From: Mesorhizobium waimense
GTDB taxonomy: Bacteria; Pseudomonadota; Alphaproteobacteria; Rhizobiales; Rhizobiaceae
Direction of reading: 5' to 3'
NCBI RefSeq assembly: GCF_003601975.1
Contig: NZ_QZWZ01000014.1
Location: forward strand, 1-64,000
Length of the DNA stretch: 64,000 bases
The translations under genes and the position numbers were made by a program. Below the pieces are notes generated by a model. That model was not told where the DNA came from and did no database searches. It was given only the letters and a program-made list of their open reading frames with translations. Within the stretch, counting starts at the first letter, position 1. The number at the start of each line of letters is the position of its first letter. Below are positions 26,667 to 36,360 of this stretch, piece by piece.

Positions 26667-28736
26667 CTAAGCGAGGCTTCCCTGCAGCACCTTGAGCCTG
26701 GCCTTCTTCGGGCGCCGCGCCATCAGCCATTCGCGCGCCTTGTCCTGCGGCATCGGGAAGGCGATGGAATAGCCCTGAACCTGGTCGCAGCCGATCGCCA
26801 TCAGCGAGTCGAGCTCGGCTTCGGTCTCCGCGCCCTCTGCGACGATCGAGATGCCGAGGCCACGCGCCAGCTCGGTGATGGCACGCACGATCTTGGAGTT
26901 GTCGCCGTTCTCGTTGATGTTCTGGACGAAGCGGCGGTCGATCTTCAGCCGGTCGATCTCGTTCGGATTGACGTGGCTGAGCGAGGCATAGCCGGTGCCG
27001 AAATCGTCGAGTTCGAGATGGACGCCGGAGGCGCGGATGTGCCTGAGCTTGGCCGCGATGCCCGTCTTCTCGTCGTCGAGGATCACGGATTCGACGATCT
27101 CGAGCGACAGTTTCTGCGGCGCCAGCGCCGCCTTCTCCAGGGTATCGAACAGGAACTTGTCGAAGTCCGGCTCGCGCAGCTCGGTGCCGGAGACGTTGAC
27201 GGCAAGCCGCCCGAAAGCGATGCCGGCGCGGTCCCATTCCGCCGCTTCGTTGATTGCCTTGCTGATGACGATGCGGCCGATCTCGGGCATGAAGCCGCAT
27301 TTCTCGGCCACCGGAATGAATTCGCCGGGCGAGATCATACCGCGATCGGCGTGTTTCCAGCGCACCAGCGCTTCGATGCCGCTGATCGTGCCGTTGGTCA
27401 GCGACACCTGTGGCTGGAAATAGACCTCGAACGCCTTGTCGGCGATTGCCGTGCGGATGTCGTGCTCGAGCTGCTTGCGGTAGTCGAGTTCGCGCCTGAG
27501 CTCCTCGGAGAAGAACGAGAAGTTGCCGCCGCCGAGCTTCTTGGCGGAGTAGAGCGCGAGATCCGCATGAACGAGCAGGTCCTCGGCATTGTCGGCGTCG
27601 ACAGGGTAGACGGCAATGCCGCCGCTGGCCCCCGGCAGGATGGTCGTGCCCTGGAAGACGATCGGCTCGTTGATCTGCTCCAGGATGCGCCTGCCCAGCA
27701 TATGGATGTCCTCGGTGCTGCCGGCGCCGTTGAGGATCATCACGAACTCGTCGCCGCCGAGGCGCGCGCACAGATCCGATGCCCGGCAGGAATCGCGCAT
27801 GCGCTGTGCGGTCACCACCAGCACATAGTCGCCGGCGGCATGGCCGAGCGTGTCGTTGATCTGCTTGAACCGGTCGAGGTCGAGCTGGATCACGGCCAGC
27901 CGCTCGCGCCGGCGGTGCGCGCCCTTGATCAGCGTGTCGAAATGGTCGGTGAGGAAGGTGCGGTTGTGCAGGCCGGTCAGCCCGTCATGGACGGCGATGA
28001 AGGCCATGGAGTTGCGCGCGTCGACCAGCTCGCGCGTCTTGCGCAGGATGGCGTTCGACATCGGCCGGAAGATGAACAGCGCCACCAGCACGATGACGCC
28101 GATGGTGGCGAAGAACAGTGTACGGTGGAGATCGAGCAGTTGCCCCGAGCGCTCGTCGGCATAGGCGCTGATGCGCTGGCCAAGTGCCGCATAGCCCGAC
28201 AGCGTGGCATTGGCGACGGAGGCATCGAGATTGACGCGCTCGGCGCCGCCCTTGTAGCCCTCGCTGCCGATTGCGAGCTTCGATTCGAAGGATGAGATCA
28301 GGCGTTCGCCATTGGCGATCAGCCCGACCGAGAAATAGTCGAGGTGGAAGGGCTTGGCGAACAGCACATTCTCGATCGATTTCGGATCGAGCCGTGCCGG
28401 CGACGTCGGATCGGCGCCCGTCTGGTCGAGCAGGAGGTCGTAATTCGTCTCGAACTCGGCGGTCGCCTGCTTGAACGCGGCAACCAGGGCCGGTTGCTTG
28501 TCGCGCGTAGCAGCGCCCGTCGCGCCGGCAAGGAAGACAATGCGCTGCGACAGGGCCTTCTGCGTGCTGACGATGTTGAGCAGCGCGTCATTGTGCTGCT
28601 GGGCCGCCATCATCTGCTGCAGCAGGATGAAGGAGGCCATCACCATGGTGGCGATGATCAGCAGCGCCAGCCAATAGCCGCTCTTGATCAGCAGTATCAG
28701 CTTGCGCGACACGCTATGCACTGGCTGCTGCGACAT
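26667..28736 (-). CDS. Membrane-bound diguanylate cyclase/phosphodiesterase (PilJ-like sensor, GGDEF, EAL)
   Basis: 689 residues. Membrane helices at about 13-38 and 208-226 enclose a periplasmic sensor of about 170 residues with a PilJ-type helix ([15 protein letters not shown]). The GGDEF domain is at about 245-415, with an intact G-G-D-E-F. The EAL domain is at about 425-675, with E-A-L-V-R, Q-P-Q-V, D-D-F-G-T-G, K-I-D-R-R-F-V and E-G-A-E. Both catalytic sites look complete, so it could make or break cyclic di-GMP depending on the signal. It stands alone, divergent from kbl. A role in attachment or motility is inferred from the family. Confidence 0.93.
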   Translation of the reverse strand: MSQQPVHSVSRKLILLIKSGYWLALLIIATMVMASFILLQQMMAAQQHNDALLNIVSTQKALSQRIVFLAGATGAATRDKQPALVAAFKQATAEFETNYDLLLDQTGADPTSPARLDPKSIENVLFAKPFHLDYFSVGLIANGERLISSFESKLAIGSEGYKGGAERVNLDASVANATLSGYAALGQRISAYADERSGQLLDLHRTLFFATIGVIVLVALFIFRPMSNAILRKTRELVDARNSMAFIAVHDGLTGLHNRTFLTDHFDTLIKGAHRRRERLAVIQLDLDRFKQINDTLGHAAGDYVLVVTAQRMRDSCRASDLCARLGGDEFVMILNGAGSTEDIHMLGRRILEQINEPIVFQGTTILPGASGGIAVYPVDADNAEDLLVHADLALYSAKKLGGGNFSFFSEELRRELDYRKQLEHDIRTAIADKAFEVYFQPQVSLTNGTISGIEALVRWKHADRGMISPGEFIPVAEKCGFMPEIGRIVISKAINEAAEWDRAGIAFGRLAVNVSGTELREPDFDKFLFDTLEKAALAPQKLSLEIVESVILDDEKTGIAAKLRHIRASGVHLELDDFGTGYASLSHVNPNEIDRLKIDRRFVQNINENGDNSKIVRAITELARGLGISIVAEGAETEAELDSLMAIGCDQVQGYSIAFPMPQDKAREWLMARRPKKARLKVLQGSLA

Positions 28737-28847
28737 CTCTAGGTGACCCCTCCGGTCGACGGATTCCTGCCGTGAATTCCTGGCGAGAAGACCATTGGCT
28801 TGAAAGGGTTAACAGGTCCGGAAACGATGACGCTGACCGCAAGGGCA

Positions 28848-28895
28848 GGGATGGAAAGCTGCCGAGATGGTTATCATGTTCTTTCTCGGCATCCC
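28848..28895 (+). promoter_or_regulatory. Hairpin in the long leader of kbl-tdh
   Basis: Within the 299-base gap between the GGDEF-EAL gene and kbl, TGCCGAGA (28860-28867) pairs perfectly with TCTCGGCA (28884-28891), and GGGA (28848-28851) can add four pairs with TCCC (28892-28895). No T-run follows, so it is not a standard terminator. It may be a leader structure acting on kbl, 140 bases downstream. I see no known riboswitch in the gap and no credible small gene. Confidence 0.4.
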
Positions 28896-29035
28896 TGTAT
28901 TTGAGTTCATCGTCGCTTGATTGTCACGAAGGATCGCGGCCGCGCTTTCGCGGCGCCACCGAAGCCGTCGCTTTTGCGATGGATTTTTCCCCCGCGCGGG
29001 GCGACAGTCCGCCTCAAACCGAACAGGGCCTGACC

Positions 29036-30223
29036 ATGAGCGCCGCATTCCTCTCCCATATCGACAGCGAGCTTGAAAACCTGAAGTCGGCCGGCCTCTA
29101 CAAATCCGAGCGGGTGATTGCCTCGACGCAGTCTGCCGAGATCGAGGTGGGCGGCGACAAGGTGCTGAATTTCTGCGCCAACAACTATCTCGGGCTCGCC
29201 GACAGTCCAGAACTGCGCGAAGCGGCCAAGCAGGCGCTCGACCGCTATGGCTACGGCATGGCCTCGGTGCGCTTCATCTGCGGCACGCAGGAAGAGCACA
29301 AGGAGCTCGAAGCCACGATTTCCGCCTTCCTCGGCATGGATGATACCATCCTCTACGGTTCCTGCTTCGACGCCAATGGCGGCCTGTTCGAGACGCTGCT
29401 CGGCGAGGAGGATGCGATCATCTCCGATGCGCTGAACCACGCATCGATCATCGACGGGGTCAGGTTGTCGAAGGCAAAGCGCTTCCGCTACGCCAACAAC
29501 GACATGGCCGAGCTCGACGCGCGATTGAAGGAGGCGAAGGATTGCCGCTTCCGGCTGATCGCGACCGACGGCGTGTTTTCCATGGACGGTATCATCGCCA
29601 ACCTGAAGGGCGTTTGCGACCTCGCCGACAAGTACGACGCCATGGTCATGGTCGACGACAGCCATGCGGTCGGCTTCGTCGGCGCCAATGGCCGCGGCTC
29701 GGCCGAACATTGCGGCGTCGAGGGCAGGGTGGACATCATCACCGGCACGCTCGGCAAGGCGCTGGGCGGCGCGTCCGGCGGCTACACCTCGGGCAAGAGG
29801 CAGGTGGTCGACTGGCTGCGCCAGCGCTCGAGACCATACCTCTTCTCCAACACGCTGATGCCGGCGATCGCCGGCGCCTCGATCAAGGTGTTCGACATGA
29901 TCCGCCACGGCGATGCGCTGCGCCGGCGGCTCTACGACAACGCCGCGCGCTTCCGGTCCGAGATGGGCAAGCTTGGCTTCACGCTCGCTGGCGCCGATCA
30001 TCCCATCATCCCGGTGATGCTGGGCGATGCAGCGCTGGCGCAGGAGATGGCGGCGCGCATGCTGAAGCGCGGCATCTATGTCATCGGTTTTTCTTTCCCG
30101 GTGGTGCCGAAGGGCCAGGCGCGCATCCGCACGCAGATGTCGGCGGCGCATTCCACTGCCGACATCGACCGCGCGGTCGAAGCCTTCGGCGCGGTGGGCA
30201 AGGAGTTGGGCGTCATCTCCTGA
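29036..30223 (+). CDS. kbl: 2-amino-3-ketobutyrate coenzyme A ligase (glycine C-acetyltransferase)
   Basis: 395 residues from the ATG at 29036, matching the about 398 of E. coli Kbl. It is a fold-type I PLP enzyme of the alpha-oxoamine synthase family that splits 2-amino-3-ketobutyrate with CoA into glycine and acetyl-CoA. Seen are [10 protein letters not shown] near residue 45, S-V-R-F-I-C-G-T-Q near 78, D-D-S-H-A-V-G-F-V near 205 and the PLP-lysine sequence G-T-L-G-K-A-L-G-G near 240. It is followed after 45 bases by tdh, giving the two-step threonine-to-glycine route. Confidence 0.96.
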   Translation: MSAAFLSHIDSELENLKSAGLYKSERVIASTQSAEIEVGGDKVLNFCANNYLGLADSPELREAAKQALDRYGYGMASVRFICGTQEEHKELEATISAFLGMDDTILYGSCFDANGGLFETLLGEEDAIISDALNHASIIDGVRLSKAKRFRYANNDMAELDARLKEAKDCRFRLIATDGVFSMDGIIANLKGVCDLADKYDAMVMVDDSHAVGFVGANGRGSAEHCGVEGRVDIITGTLGKALGGASGGYTSGKRQVVDWLRQRSRPYLFSNTLMPAIAGASIKVFDMIRHGDALRRRLYDNAARFRSEMGKLGFTLAGADHPIIPVMLGDAALAQEMAARMLKRGIYVIGFSFPVVPKGQARIRTQMSAAHSTADIDRAVEAFGAVGKELGVIS

Positions 30224-30268
30224 GCCGCCAAAAGCGATTCCGCATCAAGGGATTCGAGGGACAAAAGA

Positions 30269-31303
30269 ATGTCGAACATGATGAAGGCGCTGGTGAAGGC
30301 CAAGGCCGAGCCGGGCATCTGGATGGAAGAGGTGCCGGTGCCGGAGATCGGCCCCAACGACGTGCTGATCAAGGTCAGGAAGACCGCGATCTGCGGCACC
30401 GACGTCCACATCTACAATTGGGACCAGTGGGCGCAAAAGACAGTGCCGGTGCCGATGGTGACCGGCCATGAATTCGTCGGCACCGTTGCCGATTTTGGTG
30501 CGGCGGTCACCGAATACAAGGTCGGCCAGCGCGTGTCGGGCGAAGGCCACATCGTCTGCGGCCACTGCCGCAACTGCCGGGCAGGACGAGGGCATCTCTG
30601 CCGCAACACGCTCGGCGTCGGCGTCAACCGCCCCGGAGCCTTCGGCGAATATCTGGCGATCCCGCAGCACAATGTCGTGCCGATCCCGGACGACGTGCCG
30701 GACGAGATCGCCGCGATCTTCGATCCCTTGGGCAATGCCGTCCACACCGCATTGTCGTTCGACCTGGTCGGCGAGGACGTGCTGGTCACCGGCGCCGGGC
30801 CGATTGGCATCATGGGCGCGCTGGTGGCGCAATGCGTCGGTGCGCGCAAGGTTGTCATCACCGACATCAACCCGGTGCGGCTGGCGCTGGCGAAAAAACT
30901 CGGCGTCCAGCATGTCGTCGACGCCTCGAAGGAAAAGCTGCGTGACGTCATGCCGGCGCTCGGCATGACCGAGGGTTTTGACGTCGGCCTCGAAATGTCG
31001 GGCGCCGCACCCGCCTTCCGCGACATGATCGACACCATGAACAATGGCGGCAAGATCGCCATTTTGGGCATCGCGCCGACCGGCTTCGAGATCGACTGGA
31101 ACAAGGTCATCTTCAAGATGCTGCATCTCAAAGGCATTTATGGGCGCGAGATGTTCGAGACCTGGTACAAGATGATCGCCCTGGTGCAGGGCCCGCTCGA
31201 CGTCTCCGGCCTGATCACGCACCGCATCGGCATCGACGATTTCCAGACCGGCTTCGATGCGATGCGCAGCGGCAGTTCGGGCAAGGTGGTGATGGATTGG
31301 TGA
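30269..31303 (+). CDS. tdh: L-threonine 3-dehydrogenase
   Basis: 344 residues, a zinc-dependent medium-chain dehydrogenase that oxidises L-threonine to 2-amino-3-ketobutyrate with NAD. The catalytic zinc site is C-G-T-D-V-H near residue 40 and G-H-E near 67. The structural zinc site has four cysteines in [15 protein letters not shown] near 97-111. The NAD fold has [11 protein letters not shown] near 173. The unstable product passes to Kbl, encoded just upstream, so the two form an operon. Confidence 0.96.
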   Translation: MSNMMKALVKAKAEPGIWMEEVPVPEIGPNDVLIKVRKTAICGTDVHIYNWDQWAQKTVPVPMVTGHEFVGTVADFGAAVTEYKVGQRVSGEGHIVCGHCRNCRAGRGHLCRNTLGVGVNRPGAFGEYLAIPQHNVVPIPDDVPDEIAAIFDPLGNAVHTALSFDLVGEDVLVTGAGPIGIMGALVAQCVGARKVVITDINPVRLALAKKLGVQHVVDASKEKLRDVMPALGMTEGFDVGLEMSGAAPAFRDMIDTMNNGGKIAILGIAPTGFEIDWNKVIFKMLHLKGIYGREMFETWYKMIALVQGPLDVSGLITHRIGIDDFQTGFDAMRSGSSGKVVMDW

Positions 31304-31582
31304 GGGTCGAGCCTATTGGCTTCACGTGGGGACCCGAGATGGCGGAAAACGAGCACGGACGTTTGCCTGAACGTAGCAGTCCACTGGCTTTGGGGCTCGC
31401 TTCTGGAGACACTGACCTTCGATCGCTCTGAACGCGTCGGCGGCGTTCCAGGGCCCCGAACAGTTTGTGCCCCTGGTCGGTCAAATGGCCAGGAAGGCAG
31501 TCGAAATTGACCAGATTCATCGATCGATGTTCCCTTCCGTGCAGGCGACAGCGACGATCCTCGTGAATGAAACAGCCGGGGG

Positions 31583-31952
31583 CGTACGGCGTATCATTGC
31601 TTCGCAGGCAAAGATCGCATTGCAGCCCGCCGGATTTCGGCGAAAGGGCAATCTCGTGTCTGGATCGCTGATCGTGGCTTCTGGCTAAGTGTAGTCGAAT
31701 TTCAGCCCAGTGCTTGGTCCAAAGGCCGAATGGGGAGCTTTCCATGCCGGGGTGGCGGCCGGCTTGGCTGGTGACTTTGAAACGGCAAGGCGGCTGTTTG
31801 AAAGCGTTCGAAGACACGCGGCTTTGCAGGCGCAGATGCTCCTGGCCTACATCGATGATCCGGTAGCATTTCGAAGCCACGTCAGAGGCATCATTGAAGC
31901 CGAACGCGCCCATTACGGCTTAGGAGCGTTGCCTGCCGCCGTAGCCATCTGA
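31583..31952 (+). pseudogene. DUF4304-like gene, frameshifted remnant
   Basis: Three short stretches in order look like one protein. The first is A-L-Q-P-A-G-F-R-R-K-G-N, ending about 31653. The second is R-G-F-W-L-S-V-V-E-F-Q-P-S-A-W-S-K-G in another frame (about 31670-31726). The third is F-H-A-G-V-A-A-G-L-A-G-D-F-E-T-A-R, running to the stop at 31950-31952. G-F-R-R-K-G-N and V-V-E-F-Q are features of DUF4304 proteins (function unknown). The 280 bases between tdh and this remnant hold nothing I can recognise. A GTG at 31710 could still give an 80-residue product, but it would lack most of the domain. Confidence 0.5.
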
Positions 31953-31983
31953 TTTCTGCGACCGTCGACCCTATGGGAGGATT

Positions 31984-32421
31984 TTAACCCAAGGTGAGTT
32001 TTGCCTCCAGCGCTGCCACCCCGCTGACGATCGCCGCCTGTTCCTCCGCACCTAGCCTCGCCAGCAACTCCCTCTCAAACGCCTTCGCCAGCGGCACCAT
32101 CTCGCGATAGGCGGCCAGCCCCGCTTTGGTCAGCGTCAGATGTTCGATACGGCGGTCGTTCTCATCAGGCGTGCGCGTCAGCCAGCGCCGCCGCTCGAGT
32201 TCGGCGACGGCGCGCGAAACCTTGGTCTTGTGCATCGCCGACTGTTCGCCAAGCGCCGTCGCGGTCATCGTGCCGCGCTGCCCGAGCCCGGCCAGCGTGC
32301 GCCATTCAGGTCGGGTCAGACCGTGACGGTGCTTGTAGATCTTCGAGAATTCGTGGCTGACGGCATCGGCAAGCCGGTAGAGCCGGTAGGGCAGGAAGCT
32401 TTCCAATTCGAGGATGTCCAT
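31984..32421 (-). CDS. MarR-family regulator, probably of homogentisate catabolism
   Basis: 145 residues with a MarR winged helix (about 30-105): R-P-E-W-R-T-L-A-G-L, then T-A-L-G-E-Q-S-A-M-H-K-T-K-V-S-R-A-V recognition helix, and the wing R-T-P-D-E-N-D-R-R-I-E. It diverges from hmgA across 148 bases that contain repeated GTTACA motifs over a plausible hmgA promoter. Regulators of this family (for example HpaR- and HmgR-like proteins) respond to aromatic acids, so homogentisate is a likely effector, by inference only. Confidence 0.88.
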   Translation of the reverse strand: MDILELESFLPYRLYRLADAVSHEFSKIYKHRHGLTRPEWRTLAGLGQRGTMTATALGEQSAMHKTKVSRAVAELERRRWLTRTPDENDRRIEHLTLTKAGLAAYREMVPLAKAFERELLARLGAEEQAAIVSGVAALEAKLTLG

Positions 32422-32453
32422 GGTTGCTTAGTCCTCGCAACGCCATCGCGGCA

Positions 32454-32482
32454 TTGATAGTTACATTTTCAATGGTTACAAA
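32454..32482 (+). promoter_or_regulatory. Probable hmgA promoter with repeated GTTACA operator motifs
   Basis: TTGATA (32454-32459) and TACAAA (32477-32482) are 17 bases apart. GTTACA occurs at 32460-32465 and again at 32475-32480, 15 bases apart, directly behind the -35 and over the -10. A GGTT...AACC inverted pair also covers 32474-32489. These are likely binding sites of the divergent MarR protein. The expected transcript start is about 80 bases before the hmgA start. Confidence 0.5.
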
Positions 32483-32569
32483 TGAAACCAATTTGGTCAA
32501 CCCGCGGACCGCCAGACGCCATCGCTGGGCGGAAATGGCAATCCGGGGATCATGCTTGAGGAGGAAGCG

Positions 32570-33883
32570 ATGGCCTTTTCCTATATGCCGGGCTTCGGCA
32601 ATGATTTTGAAACCGAAACCTTGCCGGGCTCGCTGCCGCAGGGGCGCAATTCCCCGCAGCGGCCGGCTTACGGCCTCTATGCGGAGCAGCTGTCGGGCTC
32701 GCCCTTCACGGCGCCGCGCGGCACCAACGAGCGCTCCTGGCTCTACCGCATCCGGCCAAGCGTCAGGCACACCGGGCGCTTCAAACCGGCAAGCTATCCG
32801 CTGTGGAAGACCGCGCCCAATGTCGGCGACCACGAACTGGCGCTTGGCCAGTATCGCTGGAATCCGGTGCCAATGCCGAAGGAGCCGACCGATTTCATTC
32901 AAGGCATACGCAGCATGACCACGGCCGGCGACGTGCTGGGACAGACCGGCATCGCGGCGCATGTATATGTCGCCAACACATCGATGGTCGATGACCATTT
33001 CTTCAACGCCGACGGCGAGTTGCTGGTCGTGCCGCAGGTGGGGGCGCTGCGCTTCGTCACGGAAATGGGCGTCATCGAGCTCCGGCCGGGCGAGATCGCC
33101 GTTCTGCCGCGCGGTCTGGTGTTCAAGGTCGAACTGGTCGACACGGAAGTGCGCGGCTATGTCTGCGAGAACTACGGCGCCAAGCTGACTATGCCCGACC
33201 GCGGCCCGATCGGCGCCAATTGCCTGGCCAATCCGCGCGATTTCAAGACGCCTTGCGCCTGGTTCGAGGAGAAGGAGACGCCGTGCCGGCTGATCGTCAA
33301 ATGGTGCGGAAATTTCCACATCACCGAAATCGGCCATTCGCCGCTGGATGTGGTGGCGTGGCACGGCAATTACGCGCCTTACAAATATGATCTGGCAACG
33401 TTTTCGCCGGTCGGCGCGATCCTGTTCGATCACCCCGACCCGTCGATCTTCACGGTGCTGACGGCGCCGAGCGGTGAGGAGGGCACCGCCAACATCGACT
33501 TCGTCATCTTCCCGCCGCGCTGGGTGGTGGCGGAAGACACGTTCCGTCCGCCCTGGTACCACCGCAACATCATGAGCGAGTTCATGGGCCTGATCCACGG
33601 CCAGTACGACGCCAAGGAGGAAGGCTTTGTCCCCGGCGGCATCAGCCTGCACAATCTGATGCTGGCCCACGGGCCCGACGCCCCTGGCTTCGAAAAGGCC
33701 TCGCGTACCGAGCTGAAACCGGTCAAGCTCGACGATACCATGGCCTTCATGTTCGAGACCCGATTCCCGCAGATGCTGACCCGCTATGGCGCCGAACTGG
33801 AAACCCGGCAGGACAATTACATCGACTGCTGGGCCGACCTGAAGAAGCGTTTCAACGGCACGCCCGAGGGCGACTGGTCTTGA
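32570..33883 (+). CDS. hmgA: Homogentisate 1,2-dioxygenase
   Basis: 437 residues from the ATG at 32570, chosen because GAGGAGGAA is directly before it (an upstream in-frame ATG at 32552 would place that ribosome site inside the gene). Iron(II) enzyme that opens the homogentisate ring to maleylacetoacetate in tyrosine breakdown. The N-terminus has the family start G-F-G-N-D-F-E-T-E. The metal-binding His/Glu set is expected in the C-terminal part around [14 protein letters not shown] (about residue 325-340) and H-N-L-M-L-A-H-G. The stop TGA overlaps the TTG start of the next gene. Confidence 0.96.
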   Translation: MAFSYMPGFGNDFETETLPGSLPQGRNSPQRPAYGLYAEQLSGSPFTAPRGTNERSWLYRIRPSVRHTGRFKPASYPLWKTAPNVGDHELALGQYRWNPVPMPKEPTDFIQGIRSMTTAGDVLGQTGIAAHVYVANTSMVDDHFFNADGELLVVPQVGALRFVTEMGVIELRPGEIAVLPRGLVFKVELVDTEVRGYVCENYGAKLTMPDRGPIGANCLANPRDFKTPCAWFEEKETPCRLIVKWCGNFHITEIGHSPLDVVAWHGNYAPYKYDLATFSPVGAILFDHPDPSIFTVLTAPSGEEGTANIDFVIFPPRWVVAEDTFRPPWYHRNIMSEFMGLIHGQYDAKEEGFVPGGISLHNLMLAHGPDAPGFEKASRTELKPVKLDDTMAFMFETRFPQMLTRYGAELETRQDNYIDCWADLKKRFNGTPEGDWS

Positions 33884-34782
33884 GCGTCGACCGGGTGCGC
33901 GATCGGCTGGTGCTTCTCGGCTCCAAGGGCGGCCCGGCGCTGCGGCCGGGCGGGCCTTGGCCGAGTTCGTCATTGTTGGAACTCGGCGGTCGAACCATCG
34001 TGGTCGACTGCGCGCTCGGCGTGACGCGCGGACTGGTCGATGCCGGCATTAGCCTGAGGGCGCTCGACCTGATCTTCATCACGCATCTCCATTCCGACCA
34101 TGTTCTGGAACTCGGGCCGCTCATCCACACCGCCTGGACAGCCGGTCTGGCGAGCCCGGTCAGCGTCTTCGGACCACCCGGCACCGGCCATTACTGGCGG
34201 CGCTTCTGCCAGGCGATGGAGTTCGACATCGAGATCCGCATCGCTGACGAAGGCCGGCCGGATATCCGCGAGTTGGTTTCGGTCGAGGAGTTCGGCGAAG
34301 GCCTGGTCTTGGAGAAAGGCGGTTTGAGTGTGACGGCGTTGCGCGTCGACCATCCGCCGGTGACCGACTGTTTTGCGTTGCGCTTCGAGCATGGCGGCGG
34401 AAGCGTCGTCTTCTCTGCCGACACGGCGTTCTTTCCGCCGCTGGCCGGTTTCGCCCGGGGCGCCGACATTCTTGTCCACGAGGCGATGCTGGAGCAAGGC
34501 ATTGAGCGACTGGTCGCAAAAACCGGAAACGGCGCGCGGCTGAGGAAACATTTGCTCGCCAGTCATTCGTTTGCCGCCGAAGCAGGGCGCATCGCCACCG
34601 ACGCCGGTGTCAAAAGACTGGTGCTCAACCACCTCATTCCGGCCGACGATCCCGGGATCGGCGAAGCCGATTGGATCGCCGCCGTCAGGAAAACTTGGAC
34701 TGGCGCCTTGACGATTGCCCGCGACGGCCTTGTTGTGGGCTTAAGCTGCGCCGAAGCCGCAGTAGGAGAGGAAACCGCATGA
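33880..34782 (+). CDS. MBL-fold metallohydrolase in the tyrosine operon
   Basis: 300 residues with the metallo-beta-lactamase fold. T-H-L-H-S-D-H near residue 68 is the zinc motif HxHxDH, S-A-D-T-A-F near 180 supplies the bridging Asp, and L-N-H-L-I-P near 250 the last His. It resembles RNase Z-like hydrolases but lacks a clear exosite, so a small-molecule ester or thioester substrate is more likely. The TTG start overlaps the hmgA stop, and its own stop overlaps the next ATG, so it is translationally coupled on both sides. That placement suggests a role in homogentisate breakdown, not yet known. Confidence 0.82.
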   Translation: MSVDRVRDRLVLLGSKGGPALRPGGPWPSSSLLELGGRTIVVDCALGVTRGLVDAGISLRALDLIFITHLHSDHVLELGPLIHTAWTAGLASPVSVFGPPGTGHYWRRFCQAMEFDIEIRIADEGRPDIRELVSVEEFGEGLVLEKGGLSVTALRVDHPPVTDCFALRFEHGGGSVVFSADTAFFPPLAGFARGADILVHEAMLEQGIERLVAKTGNGARLRKHLLASHSFAAEAGRIATDAGVKRLVLNHLIPADDPGIGEADWIAAVRKTWTGALTIARDGLVVGLSCAEAAVGEETA

Positions 34783-35792
34783 AGCTTGCCACATTGAAGG
34801 ACGGGACGCGCGACGGGAAACTTGTCGTCGTCTCGCGTGACCTGACGCGCTCTACCGATGCCTCGTTCCTGGTGCGGACGCTGCAGGCCGCGCTCGACGA
34901 CTGGAGCAGGATTTCGCCGCATCTCGCCGCCATGGCGGAATCGCTCGAGAACAATGCGGTGCCGTCGGCGCGCTTCCACGAACATGACGCCCATTCGCCG
35001 CTGCCGCGCGCCTATCAATGGGCCGACGGTTCGGCCTATGTGAACCATGTTGAGCTGGTGCGGAAGGCGCGTGGCGCCGAGATGCCGGCAAGTTTTTGGA
35101 CCAACCCGCTGATCTATCAGGGTGGCTCCGACAGCTTCGTTCCGCCGCGCGATCCGATCCGCATGGCGGATGAGGAATTCGGCATCGACATGGAGGCGGA
35201 GGTCGCCGTCATCGTCGATGATGTGCCGATGGGCGCAGGCCTCGAAGAGGCAAAAGCCGCTATCCGGCTGGTGATGCTGGTCAACGACGTGACGCTGCGT
35301 GTCCTCACAGGGCCGGAGCTTGCCAAGGGTTTTGGTTTCTTCCAGTCGAAACCGTCCTCGGCCTTTTCGCCGGTCGCGGTGACGCCTGACGAATTGGGCG
35401 ATGCCTGGGATGGCGGCAAGGTCAGCCTGCCGCTGCTCGTCGATCTCAACGGCAAGCCGTTCGGCCGGGCGAGCGCCGGCATCGACATGACCTTCGATTT
35501 TCCGGCGCTGATCGTCCATGCCGCCAGGACAAGGCCGCTGGCCGCCGGCACCATCATCGGTTCCGGCACCGTGTCCAACAAACTCGGGGGTGGTCCGGGC
35601 AAGCCCGTTTCGGCAGGTGGCGCCGGCTATTCCTGCATCGCCGAACTGCGCATGATCGAAACCATCGAGACCGGCGAACCCAAAACGCCATTCCTGCGCT
35701 ACGGCGACACGGTGCGCATCGAGATGAAGAACAAGGCGGGAAGTTCGATCTTCGGCGCCATCGAGCAGAAGGTCGAGAAATACGAGGGGTGA
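34779..35792 (+). CDS. Fumarylacetoacetate hydrolase-family enzyme
   Basis: 337 residues from the ATG at 34779 (AGGAGAGG upstream). The FAH-type fold is shown by E-F-G-I-D-M-E-A-E-V-A-V near residue 135, with the metal-binding acidic residues, L-V-N-D-V-T near 165, F-x-Q-S-K-P-S-S-A-F near 190 and G-T-I-I-G-S-G-T-V-S-N near 255. By context it should split fumarylacetoacetate (or maleylacetoacetate directly) into acetoacetate and fumarate or maleate, the last step of tyrosine breakdown. It is shorter than eukaryotic FAH, as usual in bacteria. Its final 42 bases are repeated at 36315-36356. Confidence 0.88.
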   Translation: MKLATLKDGTRDGKLVVVSRDLTRSTDASFLVRTLQAALDDWSRISPHLAAMAESLENNAVPSARFHEHDAHSPLPRAYQWADGSAYVNHVELVRKARGAEMPASFWTNPLIYQGGSDSFVPPRDPIRMADEEFGIDMEAEVAVIVDDVPMGAGLEEAKAAIRLVMLVNDVTLRVLTGPELAKGFGFFQSKPSSAFSPVAVTPDELGDAWDGGKVSLPLLVDLNGKPFGRASAGIDMTFDFPALIVHAARTRPLAAGTIIGSGTVSNKLGGGPGKPVSAGGAGYSCIAELRMIETIETGEPKTPFLRYGDTVRIEMKNKAGSSIFGAIEQKVEKYEG

Positions 35793-35805
35793 CGGGGCAC
35801 GGCGA

Positions 35806-36287
35806 ATGAATGGGTCCCCGAAAGAAACAGCCAAAACCTACGTGGCTACCGCCGCTTTCCTGATCGTTTTTTGTGTGGTGCTGATTCCATTAGGTTTATC
35901 TTTCGCACATGCAGGGGAGCAGACCAGACAGCTCGCTTTTGCTGCCTTCACCGGCCTTTCGGTTGTCTGTTTTGTCGTTCTTGCGCGTAACTTTCACGGA
36001 GAAGGAAGCTGGCGCATGCATTCTTTGTCGTCGCCAGCTTTGTCGCCATGGCCATCATAAGTTGGCTTTGCATTTGGCCAGATTTTGCGGCGGTGAGAAC
36101 CTCCATTCCTGGTTCGCCGGATTCGGAGGTAAATTCCACGCAACTGCCCCCTAGCCGTATACCTGGTAAGGTCATGCTCTACTTGCTCCTGGCTTGCGCG
36201 GCTTTTTGGTATTTGTTGCTTTTTCTGCCGGTCATCATCGCAGGGGTTGCAGAGCGTTATTTGCTACGAAGCGAAACGCTGAAATAG
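35806..36287 (+). pseudogene. Multi-spanning membrane protein gene with one frameshift
   Basis: The first frame (35806 on) encodes two membrane helices (A-F-L-I-V-F-C-V-V-L-I-P-L and F-T-G-L-S-V-V-C-F-V-V-L-A). After about 36005 the sense continues in another frame with L-A-H-A-F-F-V-V-A-S-F-V-A-M-A-I-I-S-W and a last helix near the stop at 36287. Adding one base near 36005 would join them into a protein of about 160 residues with four helices. Family not recognised. It lies between the intact fumarylacetoacetase gene and a copy of that gene's last 42 bases, so it was probably inserted later. GC content looks lower than its neighbours. Confidence 0.55.
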
Positions 36288-36314
36288 CTTGTATCTGAGA
36301 CTGGCCATTCGAAC

Positions 36315-36356
36315 TTTGGCGCCATCGAGCAGAAGGTTGAAAAATACCAAAGGTGA
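36315..36356 (+). repeat. Duplicate of the 3' end of the fumarylacetoacetase gene
   Basis: These 42 bases encode F-G-A-I-E-Q-K-V-E-K-Y-Q-R and a stop, matching the end of the upstream gene (F-G-A-I-E-Q-K-V-E-K-Y-E-G, 35751-35792) at 36 of 42 bases. The two copies bracket the frameshifted membrane-protein gene. The copy has no gene body and directly precedes the ribosome site of the next gene. Confidence 0.8.
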
Positions 36357-36360
36357 GGGA

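Noticed and set aside
28737-29035. Glycine riboswitch upstream of kbl
   Set aside because: I looked for the paired glycine-aptamer pattern and conserved core bases and could not fit them; only a simple hairpin is seen.
31215-31913. 232-codon minus-strand frame after tdh
   Set aside because: It overlaps the tdh end and reads the DUF4304-like fragments backwards; composition is random-like and no family is recognised.
32306-33973. 555-codon open frame antisense to hmgA
   Set aside because: Covers hmgA in a complementary frame and even crosses its promoter and the end of the MarR gene; no recognisable domain.
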